From contig NC_092408.1 in NCBI RefSeq assembly GCF_009017415.1, forward strand, positions 186,001 to 250,000: a stretch of DNA of 64,000 nt. Reading direction: 5' to 3'. Source of the DNA: Aspergillus flavus. Lineage: Eukaryota; Ascomycota; Eurotiomycetes; Eurotiales; Aspergillaceae. The notes below the pieces were generated by a model. It worked only from the letters and a program-made list of their open reading frames with translations. It had not been told where the DNA came from and ran no database searches. Positions within the stretch are counted from its first letter, which is position 1. Each line of letters opens with the position of its first letter. This document shows positions 1 to 10,340 of this stretch, piece by piece. The translations under genes were made by a program, and so were the position numbers.

Positions 1-985
1 ATGCTGAGCCTCTAGAAGACACTTTCATTAGTCTAGCTCATGCATATAACATGTATCAAGGCCAGGAACACATACGCATTGAGCATGGCAATTGCTGTGG
101 ACGCCTGACTCGTTGTGAAACCCTGGCCGGCGGCGTAGGACGGGATTAACGATATCGAGTTAAATAAGACAAACTCGAAGACTAAAACAACTCAACACGT
201 CTCTCGCTATGATATTGTCTGGGAAACTCACAGGCAGTGCCCAGCGTCGTCCACATGAATCTGGCATTTGTCAACCACCTCAACCTGACGGCTCGCCAGG
301 GACCTTGGCTTCGAATACGTTCAATCATGCAGACATTTGCAATAGCTAGCAACACTAGCGTCATGAGCGCGAGGATTCTCATGGCCCATGGGAATGGTAG
401 CTCCGCCAGAGTGTAGTCCAATAGGAAAGGGATACAAATGCCTCCAACACTAGAGGCTGCACAGACAATACCTAGTGCTAATCCCCTCCGTTTGTGAAAC
501 CACTGAGCCGGGGTCGAGAGCGCCATAGTGCTAATGCAGGCACTGCTGATGCCATTCAGAAGCCCATAATCGAGCATAAAATGCCAGTACTGTTTGCACT
601 CGCCAAGCAGGAAAAAGCTGAGCACGTAACAGATAGACCCCAGGCCAAGTATCAATCGTGTTCCATAACGATCGAACGCCGGACCAATACAGGCAGGTAG
701 AAATAGATTCAGGAACAAATTCAAGCCGGTAATCCAGCTAACTGCATTCTCCGAGCGGTCATTGAGCTGATGCTGGATCCAAAACACTTGTAGAATCCCA
801 ATTGAGCCAGTGATACCATATGTCGCCAGCATGGCAGTGCAACATCCAATTAGTACCGTCCAGCCCTTTAAGCCCCCGTCCCTCGAGTCACTGTCCTTGT
901 CCGGAGACGAAACCTCCTGTTCTGGGAATCCTGCTTCTGTTCGTCTTTCGCATGCATCCGCCTTGATAGAATCGGACCCTGTCAT
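1..985 (-). CDS. MFS transporter, monocarboxylate-type (partial, runs off the left edge)
   Basis: Major facilitator superfamily protein of the fungal monocarboxylate-transporter (SLC16-like) group, a plasma-membrane solute carrier of unknown substrate. Exons deduced: 985-232, 181-76 and 11-1 continuing beyond the window. Introns are 231-182 (GTGAGT..TTTTAG) and 75-12 (GTATGT..TTCTAG). An acidic soluble N-terminus of about 45 residues is followed by about six membrane spans with the loop motif DRYGTR after TM2. After intron 1 the frame reads FEFVLFNSISLIPSYA, then GFTTSQASTAIAMLNAGSA, which is the family's TM7-8 pattern and supports both introns. Start chosen at 985 (A at -3); an in-frame ATG at 1003 is an alternative preceded by an A-rich run. 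It is divergent from the agmatinase-family gene and could share its promoter. The C-terminal third is outside the window. Confidence 0.85.
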
Positions 986-1522
986 TTTTCCTTCTTCTTC
1001 CATATATTTTTTTTTTTTTATTTTGTTTTGTCGTTTCAATATAACATTTACCCGAGGTCTCGGGATTCTCTGAAAATCGAAGCCTTAATATTGTCCTTGG
1101 CGTTGGGCTACAGTTGTGTGCGCATAAGAAATACACCCAACCCGATAGAATGGTACTATCACTAGTATTGCTTTTCTCTTGTACATTTCGCCTACCTAGA
1201 TATTACTGTAATCGTCAGCGATTCAATTGCCATTGGTGCGACTGGAGGGTCTGGGCGTGCACTGACATGTTACCCACCGAGCGGCATTTTTACCACTTGC
1301 GGAATCTCCCAACATATTTCCACTATCTGCCCTAATCCGCCTGCCAAGCGCTCCCAATCGTGTTCCCGTATCGCGTCCATAACCTTTCGGCCATCTTAAA
1401 TACTTCCTTTCTTTCAGGAGTATAATAATGCCTAGGTTGCATTCCTTATTTGATCAGTTAGTTTCCAAGAGGATTGCTCGACACGTCGAAATTAACCCAC
1501 TCGGCACTTTCTCTCTGCAGAG
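986..1522. promoter_or_regulatory. Divergent intergenic region between MFS transporter and ureohydrolase
   Basis: 537 bp between two divergently transcribed genes, so it probably holds both promoters. A T-rich tract near 1005-1022 lies just upstream of the transporter start. No convincing gene or repeat is visible. Confidence 0.4.
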
Positions 1523-2949
1523 ATGCGTCTAGAATACATTTCAATTTCCTTCGGGCTCTCCAGTCTGGCATATAGCCTGCCACAGGTTTTATGGGGCGGC
1601 CGAAGTTACCCAGAGACCCAGCAGGTTATCCAGACCGGCCAAGCTAACAAGGGCAAGTCAGACTTTGCTGATTTCAGGGAGCTCATCTCAGAGCAACGCT
1701 ATATCAGCCAGGCACATCCGAAGGGGTACGAAAAGCCGGAATTTATGGTCTCAGACACTTTCAGTGGAGATGGAGTCCCCTATAGCGGCATCGCCTCATT
1801 TGGACACTTGGACTGGACAGACTGCTACAGTGAGGTGAACGATGGGACTTTTGATATTGGGATCGTGGGAATGCCGTTTGATCTGGGAGTCACCTATCGA
1901 CCAGGTGCCCGATTTGGTCCTGGTGCCGTGCGCATGGCTTCTCGTCGAATCCTTCCCGAGGCTAGTTGGGAGTAAGCTTGCCCATCTCATAGACGTATCG
2001 TGCCAGGACTAAGAATGGGTAGTATGGATCATCGGAATAATCCATTTCGTGACTGGGCAACGGTCGTGGACTGCGGCGACGTCGCCAACACGCCGTTCAA
2101 CAAAGTTGAGGCAGTGGCGCAACTCACGACTGGGGCAAAGGAGATTCTGTCCCGAACCGCCAAATCCCAAGCGAACAGCTCTGCGGTGAGAATGATCACA
2201 ATCGGCGGCGATCATACCATTAGTAAGAGGATTGGACTCCAGGTCATACTCGTGCTAATTAAAGAGGCAGCCCTCCCCCTGCTTCGAGCCACCTATCCGA
2301 AATGGGGGCCTGTCGCTGTCCTGCACTTTGACTCTCACCTCGACACCTGGGATCCCAGGAAGATGAATGGCGGAGAGGCGGATAAGTACTCGGAGATCAC
2401 ACATGGTACCATGTTGCACCTAGCTCACGAAGAAGGCATCATATCGAACAACAGTAACATGCACTTGGGGTCTCGGTCTATGCTTTTCGACAAACTCGGG
2501 GATCTGAACAATGATGCGCGATGCGGCTTTGACTCCATCCGAGCAAGGGAAATTGACAGCCTTGGGATCGACGGCATTGTCCAACGCGTCGTCGACCGTG
2601 TCGCAAACCAGTATGTCTATGTCAGCATAGACATTGACGTTCTTGATCCAGCTTTCGCACCCGGTATGTGCCTTTTCCCATGGGTAGTCTGGAAGGTGCT
2701 AAGTCTGTGTTTGAAGCCACTGGTACCATTGAGCCTGGAGGTTGGACTACAAGGGAACTGCTACTCATTCTACAGGGGCTTGCCAACGCGGGTGTCAAAA
2801 TCATCGGTGCCGATATTGTGGAGCTGACTCCAGTATACGACAACAAGGCCGAAACCTCAGCACTGTTGGTTGTCGAGCTTGTCTACGAACTTTTGCAGTG
2901 GATGGTTTCTGTGCCTGTTCAACCACATGAGGACAACAAGATGTGCTAG
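1523..2949 (+). CDS. Secreted agmatinase/arginase-family ureohydrolase
   Basis: Binuclear manganese ureohydrolase, probably cleaving a guanidino compound such as agmatine to an amine plus urea. Deduced CDS join(1523..1971,2023..2222,2271..2663,2717..2949), 424 aa. All three introns (48-53 bp) have GTAAGC, GTAAGA or GTATGT donors, and removing them restores family motifs. Visible motifs: GGDHT (His about 214), the next intron junction giving HTITLPLLRA, then DSHLDTW, then DIDVLDPA and GTIEPGGWTTREL, which supply the metal ligands. The first about 25 residues are hydrophobic after MRLEY and look like a signal peptide, as in many fungal agmatinase-family proteins, so the enzyme is likely secreted or in the secretory route. 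Substrate is inferred from the family only; arginase, guanidinobutyrase or guanidinopropionase activity is possible. Neighbours (transporter, amine oxidase, permease) fit amine nitrogen use. Confidence 0.88.
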
Positions 2950-3647
2950 AAATTTTCAACCGTACAAGTGTCCAGATTTTAAGGACACTAATCATAGTTT
3001 TATTGAATCATTCTGGCTGTGGTGCAATTTCGCGACGGCTGGTACAAAAGAATAGTTACTTAAATCTTAACGATAGCAATCTTTATATACGCGACGCCAG
3101 AACCCAATATTTATTATGAACTAAATTATATCTCCAAAGCAGGAGGGTACCAGCCTTATGGGCTCGAGCCTCTTGACTGAGGGTAATCGAGGGCTTGTTG
3201 AATACCCCTAAAAGATATAGTTTTCTTTATATAGATAGTCCTAACCTGGATGAAATTGGAGATAATAGAAGCTCATATATTCTTCTAGACAGAAGCTTCT
3301 TAGTATAGCATTGCTTCTGTTTACAATCAGTCTAAACAAGGAGCATCGCACTGAAGTTCGCAAGAGTATGTACTGTGTGCCTAGGGGAGAAGGCTACCTT
3401 TGATGGACAAGGGAATGAATCGCGAAACACCAGAGAAAAATAAATAAGTATATGGAATCCATTCTTGCAGCATTGCCGAGTGAACTCATTACCTACCGAG
3501 GCAGTCGATACCGATGTTTCTATCCTGTCGGTTCGCAGGGGTTTCCCATAAAACTTACGGGCACGTCAGTCAATTCTCGCTATCGATGTCCTTTTACCCC
3601 CTTCCCCCATTCTCCCAGCAGCGGTAGGGGCCGTCAAGCTGGCAGAC
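2950..3647. other. Intergenic, AT-rich, no gene seen
   Basis: 698 bp between the 3' ends of two convergent genes. It is AT-rich with short imperfect inverted repeats around 3260-3310 (agaagct/agcttct). Probably the two 3' ends plus spacer. Confidence 0.4.
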
Positions 3648-5160
3648 TCAAGAATGGAAGTGGGCCTGGTTCTCATATTCCTCATCATGTACCCCCTCTT
3701 TCAGATATTTGGAGAATACAGGGTGTTTCTTGGCAATCTGGTGGAAGTTAATCATCGCGTTCTTGTACATCTATGGGTGTATAAGTCAGTGGTCGGACCA
3801 GGTTGGGCTGTGTGGTATTGAACAAACCTCGCCAGCAGTAATATCATCATATTCTACCTGTGAGCCGGGCGGGACAAACTTCCCAATAGGCTGGATTGTA
3901 CGTTAGTTTTGTCTGATCATTCCCCAAAATTGCTTGCCGCATACGAACCCTAATAACTGTCTCAAAGTTCGTGCTCATGAAGAAAGGGATGGAGTATCGC
4001 TCCTCCCCGGAATAGTTCAGGACTCGGTGGAAGGTTGACACATAGAGGCCATTGGTATCTGTTTTCCCGGGTTAGGCTAGCGGTCCAAGGGATTACTTGA
4101 CGTGTGTTACGGACATGACTGAAGTTGATCCCCGATGTTGACGATAAAGCACCCCTTTCTGGGTGGAGCGGATACCCAAATGCCATCCTTGTTCAGAACC
4201 TCTAGAGCACGGACTTCGTCGGTCGCCAGGACAGTGCAGACTGGCGGGATATCGTCAGCCTTCGCTCTCTCTCTCTCTCTCTCTCTCTCCCCCTCTCTCA
4301 CACACATGGGGCTACACGCTGCTGGTACTCACATTCACTGTCAGTATGGGGGTCAATACCAAAATGAATCTTGTCCTTGGGCTGAGGTGGATAATGGGCG
4401 ACGACGGCGCTACATCCGGGGTGCGTCAAGAGGGGGTCGAACCAGTCCTCTTTCAGGCCCAGGGACAAGGCCAGGTTTCTAGTCAAAGTGCGACAAAACG
4501 CTCGGAGACGGCGATAATAGTCAGACAGCCGTTCCTCGAGCTCTGGTAGCTTCGTTGGCCAGACATTCTCGCCCCGCATGTGGGGGTCGATGAACGTCTC
4601 GTTGGGATCGTCGTTGAGTTTAGAGTCATGACCCCAGTCAAAAGCTTCGTTTGCGTCTGAAATGCCGTGTTAGATAGCCGAGCTGACAGACACCAGCAAA
4701 AGGAGTGCTATATTGGAATTTTCAACTTACTGCCCAACCCCTCAGCGTTAGCCTTGCCTGCTCCATACAATGGGGTGTAACCTCGATAATGCGGAGTATT
4801 GTTGATAAAACACTCCATTTTATCGTCAAAGTCAAGAGCAAAGAATCTTTTGCCGACGTCAAAGACACCATCTACGATATCCTGAGGGATGCCGTGGCCC
4901 TCGACGTAGAAGAAGCCCACGCGCATGCAGGCATCGCGGATCTTCTCCGCGACGGCCTTGCGGTCACTCAGCTCGTCGCTGTAGATGCCCGACACGTCAA
5001 TGACTGGAATGCTGTCAAAGTCGCCAACGATAGATCCCACGGGCTGAGTCTCGCGTACTCCAAACTTGCCATACTTCTTGTATCGCTGGAAGTCCTGCGA
5101 ATTGAACGCAGGTGCTTCCGTTACAGTCGTCGTCGTTGTTGTTGTTGCGGGGGGCGCCAT
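3648..5160 (-). CDS. 2-oxoglutarate/Fe(II)-dependent dioxygenase (isopenicillin-N-synthase-like)
   Basis: Non-haem iron oxygenase of the IPNS/flavanone-hydroxylase-like family. Deduced CDS complement(join(3648..3770,3828..3890,3949..4058,4115..4240,4333..4656,4731..5160)), 391 aa. N-terminal DIOX_N part contains SIPVIDVSGI and GFFYVEGHGI. The catalytic domain has the iron ligands in PHTDSE (HxD) and STFHRVL, and the 2-oxoglutarate-binding Arg-x-Ser in RYSIPF. The C-terminus reads ITAGEMYKNAMINFHQIAKK. Two donors are non-consensus: GTCCGT at 4114-4109 and GTTCGT at 3948-3943. They were chosen because they alone keep the frame and the family sequence, so those two junctions are less certain. 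The third intron contains a CT microsatellite. Divergent from the enoyl-CoA hydratase gene. Substrate cannot be inferred. Confidence 0.85.
4265..4288. repeat. (CT)12 microsatellite inside a dioxygenase intron
   Basis: Twelve uninterrupted CT units on the + strand, read as a GA run in the transcript. It lies within the 92-bp intron 4332-4241, just upstream of the acceptor chosen at 4241. Confidence 0.95.
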
Positions 5161-5532
5161 AGTACTACTCACAAGGCTAATCCGATGGAAATCTGTATAG
5201 AAATGTAATTTGCTCGATATGCTAGAAGGGTGTAAACCTACAAACCTGGGCGAGCAGAGGTCACCTATCGAGGATAAACGGCCTTGATCTCCTTATCAAC
5301 TCGCCATGATATGAACCGCGAGTAGCATTTAAATTGCTCGAATAGGGAAAAACCGCCGCACACCATCGACCAATCACAATCGCATCCCGTATTACGTACC
5401 GGAATGAGTAATGATGCAGGTTGGGCCTGTGCTTCTTCCCCATATCTTACAGGGCGCGTGGACGGAGCAGTTCTCTCCTCTCCTCTCCTCTCCTCTCCAG
5501 AAGACCAGATAGTGGATCCATTCGCGGGTACA
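5161..5532. promoter_or_regulatory. Divergent promoter region with TCTCC repeat
   Basis: 372 bp separating the divergent dioxygenase and enoyl-CoA hydratase genes. Five tandem TCTCC units occupy 5474-5498 in the presumed 5' leader of the rightward gene. Pyrimidine tracts are common near fungal transcription starts. An in-frame ATG at 5404 would add 43 residues through this repeat; it was judged leader rather than coding. Confidence 0.5.
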
Positions 5533-6448
5533 ATGGACTCCAAAGCTAACCATATCCTGAGAGTAGCACCTCAAGCCTTGATCGATAATGAGTTCCTGAC
5601 CCTGCAAAACGCCCGCAATGTGTTTACAATCACGCTCCGTCACCAAGGAGAGAATCCTCTCAGCCTGGGACTGCTTCTCGCCATCCAACACGCATACCAA
5701 GCGGCGCGCATCGCTATCGGAGATGAATATCGTGCGAACGGCGCGTGTCTGGTTCTGACGGGTGAGGGAACCGGGATATTTTCTACGGTAGGTGCAAGAC
5801 CCCAAACCACCACCACCTCTCTGGAAAGGAAATAAAAAAGAGCTTACCATCCTTCTACATCCTCAAGGGGGTTCCGATGACTGAGGAGACCCGAGGAAGC
5901 AACATCTTGCGCGATGCCTTCGCCCCTGTAAGTGGAATCATCTGACTCACCCAGACTACATGGTTCGCGCCGTATCTCGTACAATAGTCTGGCCCTTCAA
6001 TGAATTGACTCGGTGTGTATTCTAGCTTCTGGTCACGATTTTAACATTTCCGTTCCCGACCATTTGTGTCATCAATGGGCTCTGCGAAGGTGGTGCGTGT
6101 CCACTGTCACTCTGCCACGACTACCGGATCTTGAACACCGACAGCGGCATTATCAGCTTCGATGCCATCCATCTCGGCGCCCACTTCGTCGGCATTGCCG
6201 CCATCGTACGGCAAAAATTGAGCCCCCTAGCAGCCAGGAAGATGGTCCTGGAAGGTCACCGATTCTCGGCCCGGGAAGCGCTTGACTTTGGCCTGGTGGA
6301 CGAGATAGTAGCACCCGACAGGCTGACCGAGGCCTCTACCAGACTGGCTGCGAGCATCTCGCCTCTGGGGCGCCAGGGGAGCTACGGCCTCATGCGGAAA
6401 GAACTGTTGGGCGATGCCATATCAAAGCTGGTAGATCAGTGCATGTAA
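5533..6448 (+). CDS. Enoyl-CoA hydratase/isomerase family protein
   Basis: Crotonase-fold protein, 254 aa, deduced CDS join(5533..5787,5841..5927,6026..6448). The introns are GTAGGT..AAG (53 bp) and GTAAGT..TTCTAG (98 bp), both phase 0. Recognisable parts: CLVLTGEGTGIFST, then FPFPTICVINGLCEGGACPLSLCHDYRI, abbreviated here to FPFPTI, GLCEGGA and HDYRI (oxyanion-hole segment), then AARKMVLEGHRFSAREALDFGLVDE. By eye the conserved Glu of the Asn-Glu-Val-x-Leu-Gly segment of delta3-delta2 isomerases is replaced here (FDAIHLG), so catalysis may differ from that of standard isomerases. No C-terminal SKL-type peroxisomal signal (ends DQCM). Start chosen at 5533 (ACAATGG context). It could act in side-chain beta-oxidation of an amine or acid degraded by the neighbouring oxygenase and oxidase; that link is inference. 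Confidence 0.8.
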
Positions 6449-7138
6449 TCCGACAAGGATTCAATTTGATCTTTCTCATACATCCAGATCGTAATTAATA
6501 TCCTGAACCAGCAACCATTTACTATTTTCGTAATTGGGCTGCAGATGACTCTACGTATGCGGATATGTGTAGGTTGTCTGCCACTACACAAGATAATACA
6601 AGAAGTGGTGGTAAACTAGTAGGTCAAAAGTCTGAAGACACCCGAAAAAAACGGAAAAATGTAACAAATTCAAACTCAATTTTCTTAACCAATTTAAAAG
6701 ATATCATTATCGATCTATCAATTAGTTCTATAGACCAGTCACATGCCTGGTATATAGTCTAAAGTCTGCGAGATATAGATAGAATTAGATTTTCTATGAT
6801 CTTTGGTAGAATAGTCTACCAGGCCTTTTTATTATGTTTTTTTCAACAGCTTCTAGCTGATTTCTAGTATTTTCCCTAGAAAAAGTATAGAGTAGAGCTC
6901 TAAAATCTTCTTGTGATAGAATTATAGATAGTTAAAAAAGTTGCGATTTTTTAACTATTACTACAAATAATCCCGGTCTCGGCCAGTTGCGGAAATTTTG
7001 CCTTATCGGGAAAGGCGTTTCTCTCTTCGCCTTTCCTCCGGACATAAATCTATCTATATACAGACAGTAACTTGTAAGTAGAACCAAAAAGCCAGGACAT
7101 GTACATTCGCAGAACTCGAGGCTGACCCAGCTCCCAGC
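6449..7138. promoter_or_regulatory. AT-rich upstream region of the amine oxidase with two perfect inverted repeats
   Basis: 690 bp. The first 450 bp are AT-rich without a gene. Two perfect inverted repeats stand close to the next gene: 12-bp arms ATAGTTAAAAAA / TTTTTTAACTAT at 6928-6939 and 6947-6958 (7-nt spacer), and 9-bp arms GGAAAGGCG / CGCCTTTCC at 7009-7017 and 7028-7036. A TATATA element lies near 7055, about 80 bp before the start codon. Confidence 0.55.
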
Positions 7139-9282
7139 ATGCCCGCGACATCTATCCCTCATCCTTTTGATCCCTTGACAGAAGAGGAAATAAAATGTGC
7201 CAGTGCGCTAATTCGACAGTCCTATACTGCCGGGACGAAGTTGGATTTCCGCTCGGTCTCGCTGTTTGAGCCGGACTGGAGTGAGATGGAGATCTTTCTT
7301 GAGGTCGAGCATGCGGGCAAGGACCTCACCAAGGCTGTGCGGCCTGCCCGAGAGGCAGTAATCGTCTATTACCTGGGAAGTGAGGTGAGTGCTTGATTCG
7401 CTTTTATAGATCTGCATTGGCCGGTGTTCCGTGCTGACATGAAACACCCAGATGCATCTGTACGAGGCGATTGTGGACATTACCAACTCTAAGCTCGTCG
7501 AGAATGTGTCGTTACCTGCAGGGACTTTCGCCAACATGTCAACGGGAGATGTCACCAGAGCCGTGGAGGCCTGCATGGGTCTTCCCGCAGTGCAAAAAGA
7601 GATTGAGCGCCTGAAGATTCCCCGTGAGGGCGTTGTCTGCGAGCCCTGGCCATAGTAGGTGTCTTCTAGCATCCATGCGCATCCCTTGAATGACTCACAC
7701 CTCAAACCAGCGGGTCGGACAAGCACCACGACGGAAAGCGCAAGTATCAATGCTATATGTTCACCTTTGACCCGAAAAACCCTTCCAACAAAGATGGTAA
7801 CTACTACGCCTTCCCGCTGGATTTCTCCCCCGTCCTGGATGCAGCGACACTCGAGTTGCTCGAGATTATGCGATTGCCTCTCGCACCTAACCTCTGGGAT
7901 TTCTCTGTGGGCCCTGAATTCGGAGACAGAGCACCGAGCGAATATCTTCCGGAGCTCACCCAGCTCCGCCAGGATTTGAAGCCCCTTTATCTTACCCAAC
8001 CGGAAGGTGCAAGCTTCGACACCAACGGGAACCTGGTGGAGTGGCAGAAATGGAGGTTCCGCGTCGGGTTTAACCCGCGGGAGGGTCTTGTTCTCTACGA
8101 TATCCGACTGGATGGGCGTTCGGCTTTTTACCGCCTGGCATTGTCGGATATGTTCGTGCCTTATGGTGACCCTCGCCCGCCTTTCCACAGGAAATCGGCC
8201 TTCGACTTTGGAGAGGCCGGTGCCGGAGCCACGGCAAATAGCCTATCCCTGGGCTGTGATTGTCTGGGCCTGATCAGGTACTTTGACGGGGTGCTTGCCG
8301 ACGGCCAGGGACAGCCGGTTAAAAATCCCAACGTAGTCTGCATGCACGAGCAAGACGACCTTCTTGCTTGGAAGCATACGCAGAGGAGTGGACGTGCGGT
8401 TAGCACACGCAGTCGTGTGCTGATCCTACAAACTATGAGCACCTTGGCAAACTACGAGTATATCTTCCTATGGACATTTGACCAGGCGGGTGGTATTACC
8501 CTAGAGATTCGTGCTACGGGCATCATGTCGACGCAGCCCATTGCGCTGGATAGTATCGAGGACTATAAATATGGCACCATTGTCCATCCCGGCGTAGTTG
8601 CCCCGTCCCATCAGCACATTTTCTGCATGCGAATCGACCCTGCCGTCGATGGACCGGACAACGAAGTCGTACAAACCCAGAATGTTACGATGCCAGTGGA
8701 CGATGAGACGAACCCTTACGGCGTTGGATTCCTGACCGAGCAAACGCCTCTCAGGTGTGCTGGCTTTTACGATACCGATGCCAACCGGGGCAGAGCCTGG
8801 ATCATTACGAATCCAGCCAAGACGCACCCGGTCACTCGCCGACCAACTTCGTGGAAGCTGATCCCCCACAATAGCCAGATGCTCCTCGCCGACCAGAGCT
8901 CCCTTCACAGAGCACGAGCCGGTTTCTCGGAACACCAACTGTTCCTTACCAAATATAATCGACGGGAGCGTTACGCCTCAAGCGACTTTGTCAACCAGTC
9001 ACGGACGGATACCGGTGTCGCAAGTTGGGCACGTCGGGAGGAAGACCTGGACGGCCAAGTCGTGATGTGGCACTCGTTTGGGACCACGCATGTTCCCAGG
9101 ACCGAAGATTTCCCCATAATGTGAGTCCTTACTCTGCAGGCATCATGGCCTGTTCGCTGACGAGCGACAATAGGCCGATAGCTAAGCTCCATGTCAAATT
9201 GGAACCATATAACTTCTTTGATCGGAATCCAACCATAGATGTGCCACCGTCGCCCAGGGCAGGCTCCCACAGAATCAATTAG
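7139..9282 (+). CDS. Copper-containing primary amine oxidase
   Basis: Topaquinone amine oxidase oxidising primary amines to aldehyde, ammonia and hydrogen peroxide. Deduced CDS join(7139..7384,7452..7654,7711..9120,9174..9282), 655 aa, normal fungal length. Motifs: N2/N3 domains first, then the catalytic beta-sandwich. It carries the general-base region LSDMFVPYGDP, the cofactor motif TLANYEY (Tyr about 398 is the topaquinone precursor), copper ligands HQH (about 450 and 452), and the third His in THVPRTEDFP (about 610). Introns start GTGAGT, GTAGGT and GTGAGT. The last junction restores Met-Pro-Ile-Ala, and the protein ends GSHRIN without a peroxisomal SKL. Substrate (for example putrescine, tyramine or ethylamine) cannot be read from sequence. 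It sits between an agmatinase-family gene and an APC permease, which suits amine catabolism. Confidence 0.95.
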
Positions 9283-10340
9283 ATCCCGAATACTAGAATT
9301 CTTGTCAGGAGTGGTGATAGCACAAACAAAACAGATCACAGAGACTTCTAAGCTGTCTAGCTTATTATTTAGCCCAATATAAGACTTTCTTATCAAAGCG
9401 TTCGAGAGAAACCAGGTTCAGAATAAAGGTCTTAATTGTGCTATACTGATGGGATCATCTAGGCTACGGACTCCGCGGACATCAAAGGCCCCCGGCCCAC
9501 GTTAATTAGTATTTATCGAACAATTGTTTTTCTGTGATGGGGATGACGGTTGGAGTATCTTTATCAAAGACTGCTGTCTGCACTTACCAGTAATTGCGTG
9601 ATCGATAGCTTCGCTAACAATATACCTTGAATTCGGGACGAGGTGCGGATTGCTTCCCGACATGTAGCCATCAAGGAGGACGGATAGGATTCTCTCAGAC
9701 TCCAATTGCCTGTCTCTGCTCTACAACCTAGAGCGTATATTGTTGCAATTCAGTATCTAGGAATTGGTCTGCCTCGCGAATTCTTCCACCTGTTGCAATA
9801 GCCGTGAGCTGAGCGTCCTGGAGAGGGCCTTCGTCCCGGAGACATTATCACCAGGGTGGCATAGATAGCTGCAACTATTTTTCTATGTTGTGCTCATCAG
9901 TGTGCCTTACCTGTTTCCCCCCTTGGGGATCCGTCCAGGGGTTAATGCAAGGAGGATGGGCCCGTCTATATGGACAGACCAAGTCGTGCTAAACTACTGG
10001 GTTGCCCGAACTACCGACGGACGCCCACAAGGACGTTCAGAGATATTATAGCATTGTTTAAAGTGGGTAGAAGTCCCACAGTCTCAATTACTAGAACTGC
10101 AATAATAGGACAAGACGAGTTACTAGACCGGGAATGGCAAAGGGCCCGACCACGGTAGCCACACATATCAAACCGTTATCTGGGCTAGGATTGAGGATTA
10201 AGGGACTAGAGTACTGCACATACACTGCGGCCCCGAGTTTTCCGCAACTGCTATAGCTTACAGGTGACTTGCTTGGTGGAAACGCGTCTTTGCGCCCATC
10301 TAGAGCTGCCTGTTGCCTCTTACTGCGGCGGGCCCTGTGC
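9283..10340. other. Intergenic, no gene seen
   Basis: About 1.06 kb between the convergent amine oxidase and regulator genes. Only short open frames without family resemblance occur. No clear repeat or RNA gene was recognised. Confidence 0.4.

Noticed and set aside
7208..8188. 326-codon open frame on the minus strand
   Set aside because: Antisense to the copper amine oxidase, whose catalytic motifs and introns are clear.
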